Positions 7,754-16,406 of a DNA stretch of 64,000 nt are shown piece after piece. Where the stretch lies: contig JAHCGZ010000003.1 of NCBI GenBank assembly GCA_022117465.1, positions 124,001 to 188,000 on the forward strand, given 5' to 3'. The first letter of the stretch is position 1, and each line of letters opens with the position of its first letter. Under the pieces are notes generated by a model. That model had not been told where the DNA came from and did not search any database. It saw only the letters and a list, made by a program, of their open reading frames with translations. Both the position numbers and the translations under genes were made by a program. The DNA comes from Candidatus Nitrosopumilus limneticus. GTDB lineage: Archaea; Thermoproteota; Nitrososphaeria; Nitrososphaerales; Nitrosopumilaceae.

Positions 7754-9680
7754 AATTTTCTTTTTCTAAATCCCCTAAACTAATTTCTCTAATTTGACTT
7801 TTACCAGCAGGTAAAGCACGAACAAATTCATCAATATTTATTTTTCTTGTAATATCTTCAAAAATTTTCAAAAATTCAATTCTTATTTTTTTTGCACATT
7901 CTGCCATTTCTAATCCATTTGGCTCAATTATTGCATAACAAATAGATTTTTTTTTGATTGGTTCTGGCGGTCCACATGTCAAGACATAATCATTATCTTC
8001 AAGTTTCATTATTCCCATAGCTAATTTCAGAGTCTCTGATTTGATAAAATTTCGTTGTCCTTCTATTGTAAATGAGCCTTTAGGAAGAAATTCTCCACTA
8101 GGTGCAGATTTTTTTATCTGTTCTGGATTTACCCAGTAAGCACTAACTCCGTACAATCCTTCTCTCCATGCTCTACTAAAACAAACAGTTGCATGTGCAA
8201 TTTCATTCATTGTTGAATCTGGTACATTTTCCGCATTCTTTAAAATAAAAAATGGAGAACCGAAAATATCTCCATGAAATACTTTGTCATTTTTATCTAA
8301 ATGTTTTCTAATTACTGCAGAATTTGATGCTGCATCTCTACCACCAATTGCAAGAAATTCATCAGAAGTTATAAACCATCTATATCTTTCATACCAATTC
8401 TTCTTTCTAATTTCTGTAACAACTTCTAAATTTCTTTCAGCTTCAGTTTGACCTTTAAATTTCATTAATTTTTTTTCTGTTTTTTCTTTAATTATTTGAA
8501 TTGAATTAATGGCACTTGATTGTTTTTTTGCTTGATTAAATAAAACGGATGCAATTGATTGAAGTGGTGAATCTATATTTATTTTAATTTTTTCATCATA
8601 TACAACGATCATTGAAATTCCTTTTTCATTAATCAACTTTGCATTATTAGTTACCAAAATTTCTTGTGCTAAACTATCTTTTATTGAAAAAATTCCTTTT
8701 GAAACCATTTCAAAAAGTGAATTTGCAACATTTGTAATATTTTTTGATTTTTCTTTTACTATTTGAATTGCTTTTTCTTGTTCAGATATTTGAGTTTCTA
8801 AATCTTTAATTTTTTTATCTGAACCACTAGATTGAATTGATTTTCCTGTATCAACTATATTTTTTGTGAATACTTCATCTAATCCTTCAATAAATGAATT
8901 AACATTAGTTATTTTACCTTGTAAATTACCTAATTTTACTGGAAGAACTTCAATTTTTTCATTTTCAATTATTATTGGTTCATGATTTCCTGTGACAACA
9001 TCTGAAACAATTTTCTTTGTTGTTTCATAAATTTTTGTTATTTCCTCTTTTGTTAACAAATTTCCAATTTTTTTAGGATCTATATTTGTAATTTCAAATA
9101 TTGATTCAACATATTTTTTTGGTAAACCCAATGTTCTACCAAACCATTTAGCAGAAATTAAATCAGTATTCCTTAATTCATCAAAATTTGATTCAGTTAT
9201 ATTAAAAATATCTAAATTATTTTCTGGCGGTTGTGTGTATTCTAATCCTATGCTTAGTTTTCTATGTCTAACTTCTATTGAATGTTGTAATGCTAAAATT
9301 TTCATTTCATTATTACAAAGTAAAATATTTCCATCTGCAAAAAATTCCCCTACTAAAATTAATTCTTTTCCAAATCCTTCAAAAGTAAAATATGCAATTC
9401 TTTCTGCTCCTATCTGTTCAATTTTTTTTAATTTTAATCGAAGTAAATCACTTCTTAATCTCTTTAGTAATCTATTTGGTTCCATTTGCTCAATTTTTAG
9501 TTTAGTTAACCATACACCTGATGTTGAAATCATCATAAAGAGATCGCTTTTTTCAGTGTGATGAAGTTTGAATAGAATACTATCCTTTGTAATTCCATAG
9601 ATATTGCTTACATAGTATCCTTGAACTTGTTCAGAAATTTGATTTACTAAATATCTTAATTCTATACCAGCTAACGCCAT
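7731..9680 (-). CDS. Rqc2/NEMF/RqcH family ribosome quality-control protein (NFACT)
   Basis: An archaeal member of the NFACT family (Rqc2, NEMF, RqcH), which binds 50S subunits carrying a stalled peptidyl-tRNA. The order is an NFACT-N domain (residues 1 to about 270), a coiled coil at about 285-330 and 400-430 rich in Lys, Glu and Gln, then the NFACT-R RNA-binding domain with 'GGRDAASNSAVIRKHL' near residue 480. About 649 residues is a normal length. I chose ATG 9680 ('MALAGIELRYLV'), the typical family N-terminus, over a start nine bases upstream. Pelota (56488) and Cdc48 (49902), partners in stalled-ribosome handling, are in the same window. Confidence 0.9.
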   Translation of the reverse strand: MALAGIELRYLVNQISEQVQGYYVSNIYGITKDSILFKLHHTEKSDLFMMISTSGVWLTKLKIEQMEPNRLLKRLRSDLLRLKLKKIEQIGAERIAYFTFEGFGKELILVGEFFADGNILLCNNEMKILALQHSIEVRHRKLSIGLEYTQPPENNLDIFNITESNFDELRNTDLISAKWFGRTLGLPKKYVESIFEITNIDPKKIGNLLTKEEITKIYETTKKIVSDVVTGNHEPIIIENEKIEVLPVKLGNLQGKITNVNSFIEGLDEVFTKNIVDTGKSIQSSGSDKKIKDLETQISEQEKAIQIVKEKSKNITNVANSLFEMVSKGIFSIKDSLAQEILVTNNAKLINEKGISMIVVYDEKIKINIDSPLQSIASVLFNQAKKQSSAINSIQIIKEKTEKKLMKFKGQTEAERNLEVVTEIRKKNWYERYRWFITSDEFLAIGGRDAASNSAVIRKHLDKNDKVFHGDIFGSPFFILKNAENVPDSTMNEIAHATVCFSRAWREGLYGVSAYWVNPEQIKKSAPSGEFLPKGSFTIEGQRNFIKSETLKLAMGIMKLEDNDYVLTCGPPEPIKKKSICYAIIEPNGLEMAECAKKIRIEFLKIFEDITRKINIDEFVRALPAGKSQIREISLGDLEKENSTDNELE

Positions 9681-9784
9681 AATTATCATATTTTATGTCT
9701 GAAATTATATCCTTGCTTTATTGCGCTTGAATTTTTACCAAAGATATTAAACTCGGTTCGCTTGATTTATGCTAGAAATTTACT

Positions 9785-10255
9785 TTGGCCAAATTTAAAA
9801 AGAAAAAATCTGCACCTATGCCTGGATCTGATGGTTCTAAAGATAAAATTGCAGATATTAATGATATTCCTGAAACAGAAAAATCTGAACCAATAACAAA
9901 TAATTCTAAAGATCCACCGATAATTAACGCAGCTACAAATGAAAAAAATAAAAAATTATCTACATTATTTTGGATGCGTATTGGCTTAGGAATTATTGCT
10001 GGTATTGCCACCACTTTCATTTTTGAGGATATTGAGGGTGAAGAAAGAAGATGGGCATCAATTGTATTTATGATAATAGTATTTTTTGCATCAATTATAG
10101 TTGCAAAAAAAATGAACATGCAATTACCCTCATCAGATAGAAAGAAAATTGTTACACAGGGTATAGGAAGTTATGTTTTTTTGTATCTGTTTGCATGGAT
10201 TGTAAGTTATACATTAACACATCTCGGTGACATCTCTACAGGAATTAATTTATAA
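9785..10255 (+). CDS. Small membrane protein with three predicted helices, EMC6-like
   Basis: A 156-residue protein with a polar Lys/Pro/Asn-rich cytoplasmic N-terminus (1-60) and three hydrophobic segments at about 64-80, 92-108 and 126-146. The size and topology, and 'RIGLGIIAGIATTFIF' in the first helix, resemble the archaeal EMC6/Rab5-interacting family of membrane insertase accessory proteins. This is a tentative fold-level match, not a recognised gene. The start is TTG 9785; a downstream ATG at codon 12 is possible. It is 28 bases upstream of cbiT on the same strand and may be co-transcribed with it, although no functional link with cobalamin is evident. Confidence 0.6.
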   Translation: MAKFKKKKSAPMPGSDGSKDKIADINDIPETEKSEPITNNSKDPPIINAATNEKNKKLSTLFWMRIGLGIIAGIATTFIFEDIEGEERRWASIVFMIIVFFASIIVAKKMNMQLPSSDRKKIVTQGIGSYVFLYLFAWIVSYTLTHLGDISTGINL

Positions 10256-10283
10256 AAAAATTAAAAAAGTAGGAAGATAATTT

Positions 10284-10874
10284 ATGTGGAATTATAAAAC
10301 ACCCGGAATACCTGATGAATATTTTGAACGTACCGAAAAAGTTCCAATTACTAAAGAAGAAGTAAGAACAATACAACTTAGCAAAGCAAGATTAAAACCA
10401 GGTCAAATTGTCTATGATATTGGTTGTGGTAGTGGATCCATTTCTGTTGAAGCAGCATTCCAAATTGAATCAAGTGGTAAAGTAATAGCGATTGATTATG
10501 ATGAAAATGCTGTTGAATTAACTAAAAATAATTTAAAAAAATTTAATCTTACAAATGTTACTGTGATTTTTGGTAATGCAAAAGAAATAATATCTAAACT
10601 TGAATCTGCTGATGTTATTTTTATTGGAGGAACAGGTGGAGATACTGTAGAAATAGTCAAGCTTTCTGAAAATCAATTAAAATCTGGTGGGAGAATTGTA
10701 ATTGGAATTATATTAATTGAAACTCTCTACTCTGTACTACAAATTCTTGACAAATTAAAGTTTGATTCTATTGATATCACTCAAGTTACTATTTCTAAGA
10801 GTAGAAAAACTACTACTGGCACAATGATGTTAGCTAGAAACCCAGTTACCATAATATCTGCCACTAAAATTTAG
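10284..10874 (+). CDS. cbiT: Cobalt-precorrin-6B C15-methyltransferase/decarboxylase CbiT
   Basis: Methylates C15 and decarboxylates the C12 acetate side chain during corrin ring formation. The 196-residue protein is a class I SAM methyltransferase: 'VYDIGCGSGSISVEAA' near residue 48 is the SAM-binding motif I, preceded by the CbiT-typical 'TKEEVRTIQLSKARLKPG'. It is a stand-alone CbiT, not fused to CbiE as in CobL, so a separate CbiE (C5-methyltransferase) must be encoded outside this window. It heads the run cbiT-cbiL-cbiF. Confidence 0.9.
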   Translation: MWNYKTPGIPDEYFERTEKVPITKEEVRTIQLSKARLKPGQIVYDIGCGSGSISVEAAFQIESSGKVIAIDYDENAVELTKNNLKKFNLTNVTVIFGNAKEIISKLESADVIFIGGTGGDTVEIVKLSENQLKSGGRIVIGIILIETLYSVLQILDKLKFDSIDITQVTISKSRKTTTGTMMLARNPVTIISATKI

Positions 10875-10910
10875 TCTAGATTTTTAATTGGGTAAAAAGG
10901 CATGATTTTC

Positions 10911-11633
10911 ATGCCTGGATTAATTGGAATTGGAGTAGGTCCTGGAGATGTAGAGCTACTTACAGTCAAAGCTGTCAAAGCAATTCAAAATGCCGATATA
11001 ATTATGTGTCCAGCTTCTAGCGAAACACGACCTAGTATTGCACTATCTGTTGTTTCATCTATAATTGATAAATCAAAAAATCAAGAAATTATAAAATTAA
11101 TTTTTCCAATGACTAAGGATAAAGATATTCTAGAAGCCTCTTGGAAAAAAAATGCAAAAATAATGGCTGAAACTGTTTTAAAAGGAAAAAATGTTGTATA
11201 TCTTACAATAGGTGATCCATATCTTTACAGTACATGGATTTACATGCATAGAGATTTGAAAGAAAAATATCCTGATATGAATATCAGTGTAGTACCAGGT
11301 ATTGTATCAATATTTTCATTTGCATCAAAGGTTGGTGTTAGTGTTGCGGAAGGTGCTGAAAAAGTGGCAATAATACCATCTTGTTATGATTTATCCAGTG
11401 TGAGAGAAATTGCAAAACATTCTGAATCAATGATATTTCTTAAGGATGGAAGATATTTCGATAAAGTAATTCAAGTTTTAAAGGAATCTGGTTTTCCAGA
11501 TGATTCCATTTTCGCAATTGGACAAGATTTGGGAACAGAAAATGAAATTATAAGAACTATGAAATTAGGTGAAGTAAATGATGATTCCTTAACAACAAAA
11601 TATTTTTCAATTTTGGTGGTAAAACGTGTCTAA
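10911..11633 (+). CDS. cbiL: Cobalt-precorrin-2 C20-methyltransferase CbiL
   Basis: Adds the C20 methyl group to cobalt-precorrin-2, the first methylation specific to the cobalamin branch. It belongs to the tetrapyrrole methylase family: 'GIGVGPGDVELLTVKAVKAI' at the N-terminus, 'LTIGDPYLYSTW' near residue 100 and 'VVPGIVSIFSFA' near residue 127 form the SAM and substrate sites. About 240 residues is normal for CbiL. ATG 10911 gives the typical 'MPGLIGIGVGPG' start; an in-frame ATG lies at 10902. The 3' end overlaps the cbiF start by 8 bases. Confidence 0.9.
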   Translation: MPGLIGIGVGPGDVELLTVKAVKAIQNADIIMCPASSETRPSIALSVVSSIIDKSKNQEIIKLIFPMTKDKDILEASWKKNAKIMAETVLKGKNVVYLTIGDPYLYSTWIYMHRDLKEKYPDMNISVVPGIVSIFSFASKVGVSVAEGAEKVAIIPSCYDLSSVREIAKHSESMIFLKDGRYFDKVIQVLKESGFPDDSIFAIGQDLGTENEIIRTMKLGEVNDDSLTTKYFSILVVKRV

Positions 11634-12390
11634 CGTATTTTTTGTTGGTTGTGGTCCTGGTGATCCTGAATTAATTACAGTAAAAGCAAAAAAATTAATC
11701 CAAAAAGCTGATGTTGTAGTTTATTCGGGTTCGTTAATCCCTGAACCCATTTTAAAATTATGTAAAAAAGGAAAACTTCATGATGCTGCAAAATTAGTTA
11801 GAGAGGAAATTTTTGAGTTATTATATAAAAATGCAAAAAAGGACAAATTAGTTGTTAGATTGCATGATGGTGATCCTGCAATTTATGGTGCAATTAGAGA
11901 ACAAATTGATAATCTAGAAAAAAAAGGAATAGCATCTACTGTTGTGCCTGGTGTTACCTCTTTTTTAGCCTCAGCTGCAGCACTTGGAACTCAATTAACA
12001 TTACCTGGAGTAACTCAAACAATGATAATTACCAGAGCAGAAGCAAGAACTAAAGTTCCTAAAAGAGAACAAATTTCTGAACTTGCAAAACATCAAGCAA
12101 CATTAATTTTTTATTTGAGCGTTCATCTATTGAATAAAATTTCAAAGGAAGCAATCGAGGGTGGATATAAAAAAACAACACCTGTTGCAGTTGTTTATCG
12201 AGCAAGCAGAAAAGATCAAAAAATAATTATTGGAACACTGACAGATATTGCAAGTAAAGTAAAAGCTGAAAAAATTACAATGACGGCAATTGTAATTATT
12301 GGTGATGTTATAAAACCAAAATCTTATGAATATTCAAAACTTTATGATAAAACATTTAGTCATGGTTTTAGAAAAGCTAAAACTAAGTAG
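11626..12390 (+). CDS. cbiF: Cobalt-precorrin-4 C11-methyltransferase CbiF
   Basis: Methylates C11 of cobalt-precorrin-4. The 254-residue tetrapyrrole methylase has 'VGCGPGDPELITVKAKKLI' at the N-terminus and the CbiF/CobM signature 'VVYSGSLIPEPILKLC' near residue 31. 'LHDGDPAIYGAIREQ' and 'VPGVTSFLASAAALG' complete the SAM-binding site. The start is GTG at 11626, inside the end of cbiL, so the two are probably translationally coupled. Its last 8 bases overlap the convergent racemase-like gene. Confidence 0.92.
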   Translation: MSNVFFVGCGPGDPELITVKAKKLIQKADVVVYSGSLIPEPILKLCKKGKLHDAAKLVREEIFELLYKNAKKDKLVVRLHDGDPAIYGAIREQIDNLEKKGIASTVVPGVTSFLASAAALGTQLTLPGVTQTMIITRAEARTKVPKREQISELAKHQATLIFYLSVHLLNKISKEAIEGGYKKTTPVAVVYRASRKDQKIIIGTLTDIASKVKAEKITMTAIVIIGDVIKPKSYEYSKLYDKTFSHGFRKAKTK

Positions 12391-13171
12391 ATAAATAATT
12401 TATTTTATTATTAATACCAATTTTATTTAATTTATTTCTAAAGTCAATTATATTACCAGATGTAAAAATTTTTAATGAATTTCTTTTTGATTTTTTATTT
12501 TTAATTTTTTGCAAAATCTTTTTTGCAATTAAATTTCCTGGATCAATAAATTGTGTTTGTGGAAATTCTTTTTTTAATAATGTTTTTAAAAATAATAAAT
12601 GAGTACTTGATAGTGTAATAGTATCAATTTTTTCTGTAGTAATATAATTTTCTAAACTTTGTTTAATTATTTTTCTACAATAATTTTTTTTGTTAAGAAA
12701 TTTTCCTGATTCCACTAAATCCACAAGATTTGATCCATTAATTTTAAAAATTTTATATGATTTTGGAATATTATTTTCTTTAATATAATTTTCAAGCCCT
12801 TTACTTTCAATAGCAGATTTTGTTGCAAGTATTCCAATTTTTTTTGATTTAGATTTTTTTAGAGCTAATTTTAAAGGAGGTTTGACGTCTACAATTTTCT
12901 TTGTTTGTAAATTTAACATCAAACTTGGTGTATTTGATGCAATAACAATAATGTCAGGTGCAAATTTTTTTTCTAATAGAATAATTGTTTTTTTAATTAT
13001 TGAGCCTAATTGAGCCTGAGATTTATTCCCATATGGATAATTTTTCTGATCAGCAAAATACACAATCTCTGTTTTTACAATTTTTTGAATCTCTTTGATT
13101 ATTGAAAGTGAGCCTAATCCTGAATCAAAAACAACAATTTTTGCCAATAATTCATTTTGATTTATCATCAA
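12383..13171 (-). CDS. Glutamate-racemase-fold protein lacking both catalytic cysteines
   Basis: A 262-residue protein that follows MurI (glutamate racemase) closely from end to end: 'FDSGLGSLS' near residue 16, 'NYPYG' near residue 44, 'VESGKFL' near residue 153. The two catalytic cysteines are both serine here: the usual ACNT motif reads ASNT (Ser79) and GCTH reads SSTH (Ser189). The standard two-base racemase mechanism should not work, and the organism has no murein to feed. The real substrate is unknown. It converges on cbiF with an 8-base overlap, so it is not in the cbi operon, and any link with cobalamin is speculation. Confidence 0.8.
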   Translation of the reverse strand: MMINQNELLAKIVVFDSGLGSLSIIKEIQKIVKTEIVYFADQKNYPYGNKSQAQLGSIIKKTIILLEKKFAPDIIVIASNTPSLMLNLQTKKIVDVKPPLKLALKKSKSKKIGILATKSAIESKGLENYIKENNIPKSYKIFKINGSNLVDLVESGKFLNKKNYCRKIIKQSLENYITTEKIDTITLSSTHLLFLKTLLKKEFPQTQFIDPGNLIAKKILQKIKNKKSKRNSLKIFTSGNIIDFRNKLNKIGINNKINYLST

Positions 13172-13185
13172 TAATAATTTGTTAG

Positions 13186-13219
13186 CTAAATTTACTCAAA
13201 AACTGATCTAAATTTACTC
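13186..13219 (+). promoter_or_regulatory. Direct repeat upstream of the ESCRT-III gene
   Basis: The 12-base word ctaaatttactc occurs exactly twice, at 13186-13197 and 13208-13219, with starts 22 bases apart (about two helical turns). The repeats lie 35-68 bases upstream of the ATG at 13254, so the promoter-proximal copy sits near where a TATA box would be expected. This could be a binding site for a regulator of the cell-division gene. No experimental support is known to me. Confidence 0.4.
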
Positions 13220-13253
13220 TACCCATTAAGAACATTTTTTTAAATTCCCTATC

Positions 13254-13907
13254 ATGCCAAACTTCGGTAAACAATGGGCTACAACAGACACCCAAAGTGT
13301 AACTAGCAAAATCCACGAAGCAGTAAAACCACAAGGTGCATTAAAGCCACGAATTCAAACTGCAGTTAACAAACTACAAGTCCAAATATCAAAAATGGAC
13401 TCCATGTTAGGTAAATTGCATGAAAGAGATGCAAGTCTCTTCCAAAGAGTCGTGACCGCAATGCAGCAACACGATACTACTACGAGTAGAGTTTTGTCTA
13501 ACGAATTAGCTGAAATTCGTAAAGTTACAAAAATGCTTGGCAATGCAAGAATGTCATTAGAACAAGTTCAACTAAGACTCACGACTATTCATGATCTTGG
13601 TGATGCTATGGTAGCAATTGGACCTGCGATGTCTACAATGAAGGGATTGAAGTCATCACTCGGAAGATTCATGCCAGAAGCTGATTCAGAATTGAATAGT
13701 ATGACACAGACACTCAATGGTCTAATGATGGACTCCCTAGCAGGAGACTCATTTAGCATGGAGACTGGAGCTTCAAGTGAGGAAACAGATAGAATTCTTC
13801 AAGAGGCATCTGCAGTAGCTGAGCAACAGATAGGAAGTAAATTCCCATCTGTACCATCCTCAACAGGACTTTCGTCACAAATTTCATCTAATTCATCCTT
13901 TGATTAG
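13254..13907 (+). CDS. cdvB: ESCRT-III/Snf7-family protein (CdvB-type)
   Basis: A 217-residue ESCRT-III protein, the membrane-remodelling filament family used for cell division in Thaumarchaeota and Sulfolobales. The N-terminal 130 residues form long amphipathic helices with the spacing of a Snf7 core ('LQVQISKMDSMLGKLHERD', then 'LAEIRKVTKMLGNARMSLE'). The tail is Met/Ser-rich, then acidic near residue 190, and ends in a Ser-rich segment. No winged-helix domain is visible. Thaumarchaea usually carry several CdvB paralogues, so this may not be the main division protein; no cdvA or cdvC lies beside it. Its codon choice is less AT-extreme than its neighbours, consistent with high expression. 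Confidence 0.85.
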   Translation: MPNFGKQWATTDTQSVTSKIHEAVKPQGALKPRIQTAVNKLQVQISKMDSMLGKLHERDASLFQRVVTAMQQHDTTTSRVLSNELAEIRKVTKMLGNARMSLEQVQLRLTTIHDLGDAMVAIGPAMSTMKGLKSSLGRFMPEADSELNSMTQTLNGLMMDSLAGDSFSMETGASSEETDRILQEASAVAEQQIGSKFPSVPSSTGLSSQISSNSSFD

Positions 13908-13991
13908 ATAATTGAGATTGGACGATAGTTACTCTTTTTATTTAATTTTTCTAAAAATTACAAATCTAATATAATTAAATTATTTGTATAG

Positions 13992-15449
13992 TTAAGGAAA
14001 TCCTACTGCTTCTAATAAAATAGAATCAATTTTAGAAATATCTATTCTACTTTGTTCCATAGAATCTCTTTTTCTAATCGTAACTGTATTGTCCTCTAAT
14101 GTCTGGTGGTCAACTGTAATTGCAAATGGAGCTCCAATTTCATCTAATCTTCTATATCTTCTACCAATTGCACCTGAATGATCTAAGAATGCATCAAATT
14201 TTCTTTTAATATTATTGAAAATTTCATCAGTTTTTTCTTTTAATCCATCTTTTTTAACTAATGATAAAATTCCAACATGAATTGGTGACAAATATGGTTT
14301 TAATGATAGAACCATCCTTTCATGTTCTTCATCGTTTTTTAATGAATGTTCTAAAATTGTATATAAACTTCTGTCAATTCCCATAGAAATTTCAAATACA
14401 TGTGGCAAAACTTTTTCATCATTATCCATAACCTCAAATTTTTCTTTACTCATTTTTGCATGATTAGATAGATCATAATCAGCTCTATAGTTACATGCTA
14501 CGAGCTCAAGCCAACCAATTGTAGTTTCAATTTCAAAATCAAATGCAACTTCTGCATAAAATGCTTTTTCCTTATCTCCCAATTTTCTAAACCTACTTTT
14601 TGAAATATCAATACCTGTTTTTTCATAAAATTCTGTTAAAATTCCTAAATAATATGCTACAAATTTGTTTGGAACAGCTCCTGATTCTACTGCTTCTTTA
14701 CATGTCATAGCAATTGGATCAGCATCTGTTTGAACTCTGATTAAGGTATTTTCTATCTCAGAAAATTTTTCAACTTCATTTAATTTTCCAGGATTACAAA
14801 ATACTTCAATTTCTGCTTGATAAAATTCTCTCAGACGAAGTAAACTTTGTCTTGGTGCTATTTCATTTCTAAAGCTTTTTCCTACTTGAGCAATTCCTAG
14901 TGGAAGTTTTCCTCTCATAGTTTTGAAAAGTCTAGGAAAATCAACAAATATTGATTGACAAGTTTCAGGTCTAAGATATGCTTCCTCTTCTTGAGGACCA
15001 ATTCCTACTTTAAACATCATGTTGAATTTTTTTGTTGCACTAAAATCACCTTTACATTTTGGACATTGTATTTTATTTTCTTTAATTGCATTATCAAATT
15101 CATTCAAATCTGCACTTTCAGGAATTTCAATATTTGCAATTTCTGCAATTGTTCTATCTGCTCTATATGTTGAATTACATTTTGTACATTTTATGATTGG
15201 ATCTGCAAAATTACCTAAATGACCTGATGCCTCAAAAACTGATTTAGACATAATTTGTGAACCATCTATTTCCATCATTCCATCTCTTCTGATTAATTCT
15301 CTTCTCCATAATTCAAGAAATTTATTTTTTAAACTAACACCTGATGGACCATATTCCCAAAAACCAGCATTAGCATCTGAGTAAACTTCACAACTAGGAA
15401 AATAAAATCCACGTTCAAGTGCTAATTTCATTACTTCTTCATAATTCAT
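13992..15449 (-). CDS. glyS: Glycyl-tRNA synthetase (class II)
   Basis: Charges tRNA-Gly. It has the eukaryotic/archaeal alpha2-type layout: an N-terminal catalytic region ('GFYFPSCEVYSDANAGFWEYGPSG' region near residue 14), a zinc-ribbon-like insertion with 'CTKC' near residue 87 and 'CPKC' near residue 134, class II motif 2 near 'GKSFRNEIAPRQSLLRLREF', motif 3 in 'EISMGIDRSLYTILEH' near residue 354, and a C-terminal anticodon-binding domain. At 485 residues it is at the short end of the family. It is 31 bases downstream of nfo and probably in one operon with it. Confidence 0.95.
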   Translation of the reverse strand: MNYEEVMKLALERGFYFPSCEVYSDANAGFWEYGPSGVSLKNKFLELWRRELIRRDGMMEIDGSQIMSKSVFEASGHLGNFADPIIKCTKCNSTYRADRTIAEIANIEIPESADLNEFDNAIKENKIQCPKCKGDFSATKKFNMMFKVGIGPQEEEAYLRPETCQSIFVDFPRLFKTMRGKLPLGIAQVGKSFRNEIAPRQSLLRLREFYQAEIEVFCNPGKLNEVEKFSEIENTLIRVQTDADPIAMTCKEAVESGAVPNKFVAYYLGILTEFYEKTGIDISKSRFRKLGDKEKAFYAEVAFDFEIETTIGWLELVACNYRADYDLSNHAKMSKEKFEVMDNDEKVLPHVFEISMGIDRSLYTILEHSLKNDEEHERMVLSLKPYLSPIHVGILSLVKKDGLKEKTDEIFNNIKRKFDAFLDHSGAIGRRYRRLDEIGAPFAITVDHQTLEDNTVTIRKRDSMEQSRIDISKIDSILLEAVGFP

Positions 15450-15480
15450 TATTTAATTTCCTCAACAATTTCATACACTT

Positions 15481-16320
15481 CTATGCATATCCTTTAGCTA
15501 TTTTGATATTTTCAAAATCATCTCTATCATCATCAATAGGAGTTTCTAAAATTATTGGAATTTCTCTCTCATTTGCAAATTTTACAACAGATTTCATACC
15601 TGCTTCTCCAATTCCGCCTAATCCTAAATGATAATGTCTATCAAGATTACATCCAATTTCTCCTTTAGCATCATTTAGATGAAGAATTTTCAAATTTTCA
15701 ATTCCAACATGTTTATCAAATTCTTTAAAAGTTTCTTTAACTTTTTCTGTTGTTCGTAAATCATATCCTGCAACAAATGCATGGCAAGTATCAAGACAAA
15801 CACCAAATTTTTTTGTAGGTTTTAATTGATTAAAAATTTCACCAAGTTGCTTAAAATCTGAACCAACTGAATTTTTTTGTCCTGCAGTGTTTTCTAATAA
15901 AATCATTACATCGTTTTTTGTTTGACCCGCTTTTGTTAATGCTTCTACTAATTTTTTAATTCCTGCTGCTTCTCCGCTTCCTAAATGACTACCTAGATGT
16001 GTAACTAAATACGGTATTCCTAATTGTGCACATCTTTCAACTTCACTTATCAATGTGTTAACTGATTTTTCAAATGCATCATGATTTGGTGTAGATAAAT
16101 TTGGTAAATATGGCATATGTGCACAAATTGCAAATCTATCAATTTTACTATCTTTTAATTTAGATTTAAAAGCATCAATGACTTCTTTTGTAAGATCTTT
16201 TGCATGCCATGATCTTGGACTTCTTGTAAATATCTGAAATGCAGAGCAATTTCTTTCAACTGCATTATCTACTGACTTATCAACTGAACCTGATGCTGAA
16301 ACATGACAACCAATCTTCAT
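15481..16320 (-). CDS. nfo: Endonuclease IV (AP endonuclease)
   Basis: A zinc-dependent apurinic/apyrimidinic endonuclease of the xylose-isomerase TIM-barrel fold. The family signatures are present: 'GCHVSASG' at the N-terminus, 'LENTAGQ' near residue 142 (metal ligand Glu), 'GVCLDTCHAFVAGYD' near residue 173, 'LHLNDAKGEIG' near residue 214 and 'RHYHLGLGGIG' near residue 229. 279 residues is the standard length. Together with Nth (5509), this window holds two successive enzymes of base-excision repair, though at separate loci. The gene is divergent from priL with 86 bases between starts. Confidence 0.95.
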   Translation of the reverse strand: MKIGCHVSASGSVDKSVDNAVERNCSAFQIFTRSPRSWHAKDLTKEVIDAFKSKLKDSKIDRFAICAHMPYLPNLSTPNHDAFEKSVNTLISEVERCAQLGIPYLVTHLGSHLGSGEAAGIKKLVEALTKAGQTKNDVMILLENTAGQKNSVGSDFKQLGEIFNQLKPTKKFGVCLDTCHAFVAGYDLRTTEKVKETFKEFDKHVGIENLKILHLNDAKGEIGCNLDRHYHLGLGGIGEAGMKSVVKFANEREIPIILETPIDDDRDDFENIKIAKGYA

Positions 16321-16382
16321 ATTTTACCAATTTCTTAAAACATAATTTAAACCACAGTTCACATTTTGGGAATCAGATTTTT

Positions 16383-16399
16383 ATGTAAATTACTTACAT
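16383..16399. promoter_or_regulatory. Inverted repeat just upstream of priL
   Basis: The 6-base arms atgtaa (16383-16388) and ttacat (16394-16399) are exactly complementary around a 5-base centre, and the repeat ends 8 bases before the priL ATG. In that position a bound protein would block transcription initiation. The arms are short and AT-rich, so chance occurrence is quite possible. Confidence 0.25.
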
Positions 16400-16406
16400 A
16401 ACTATT

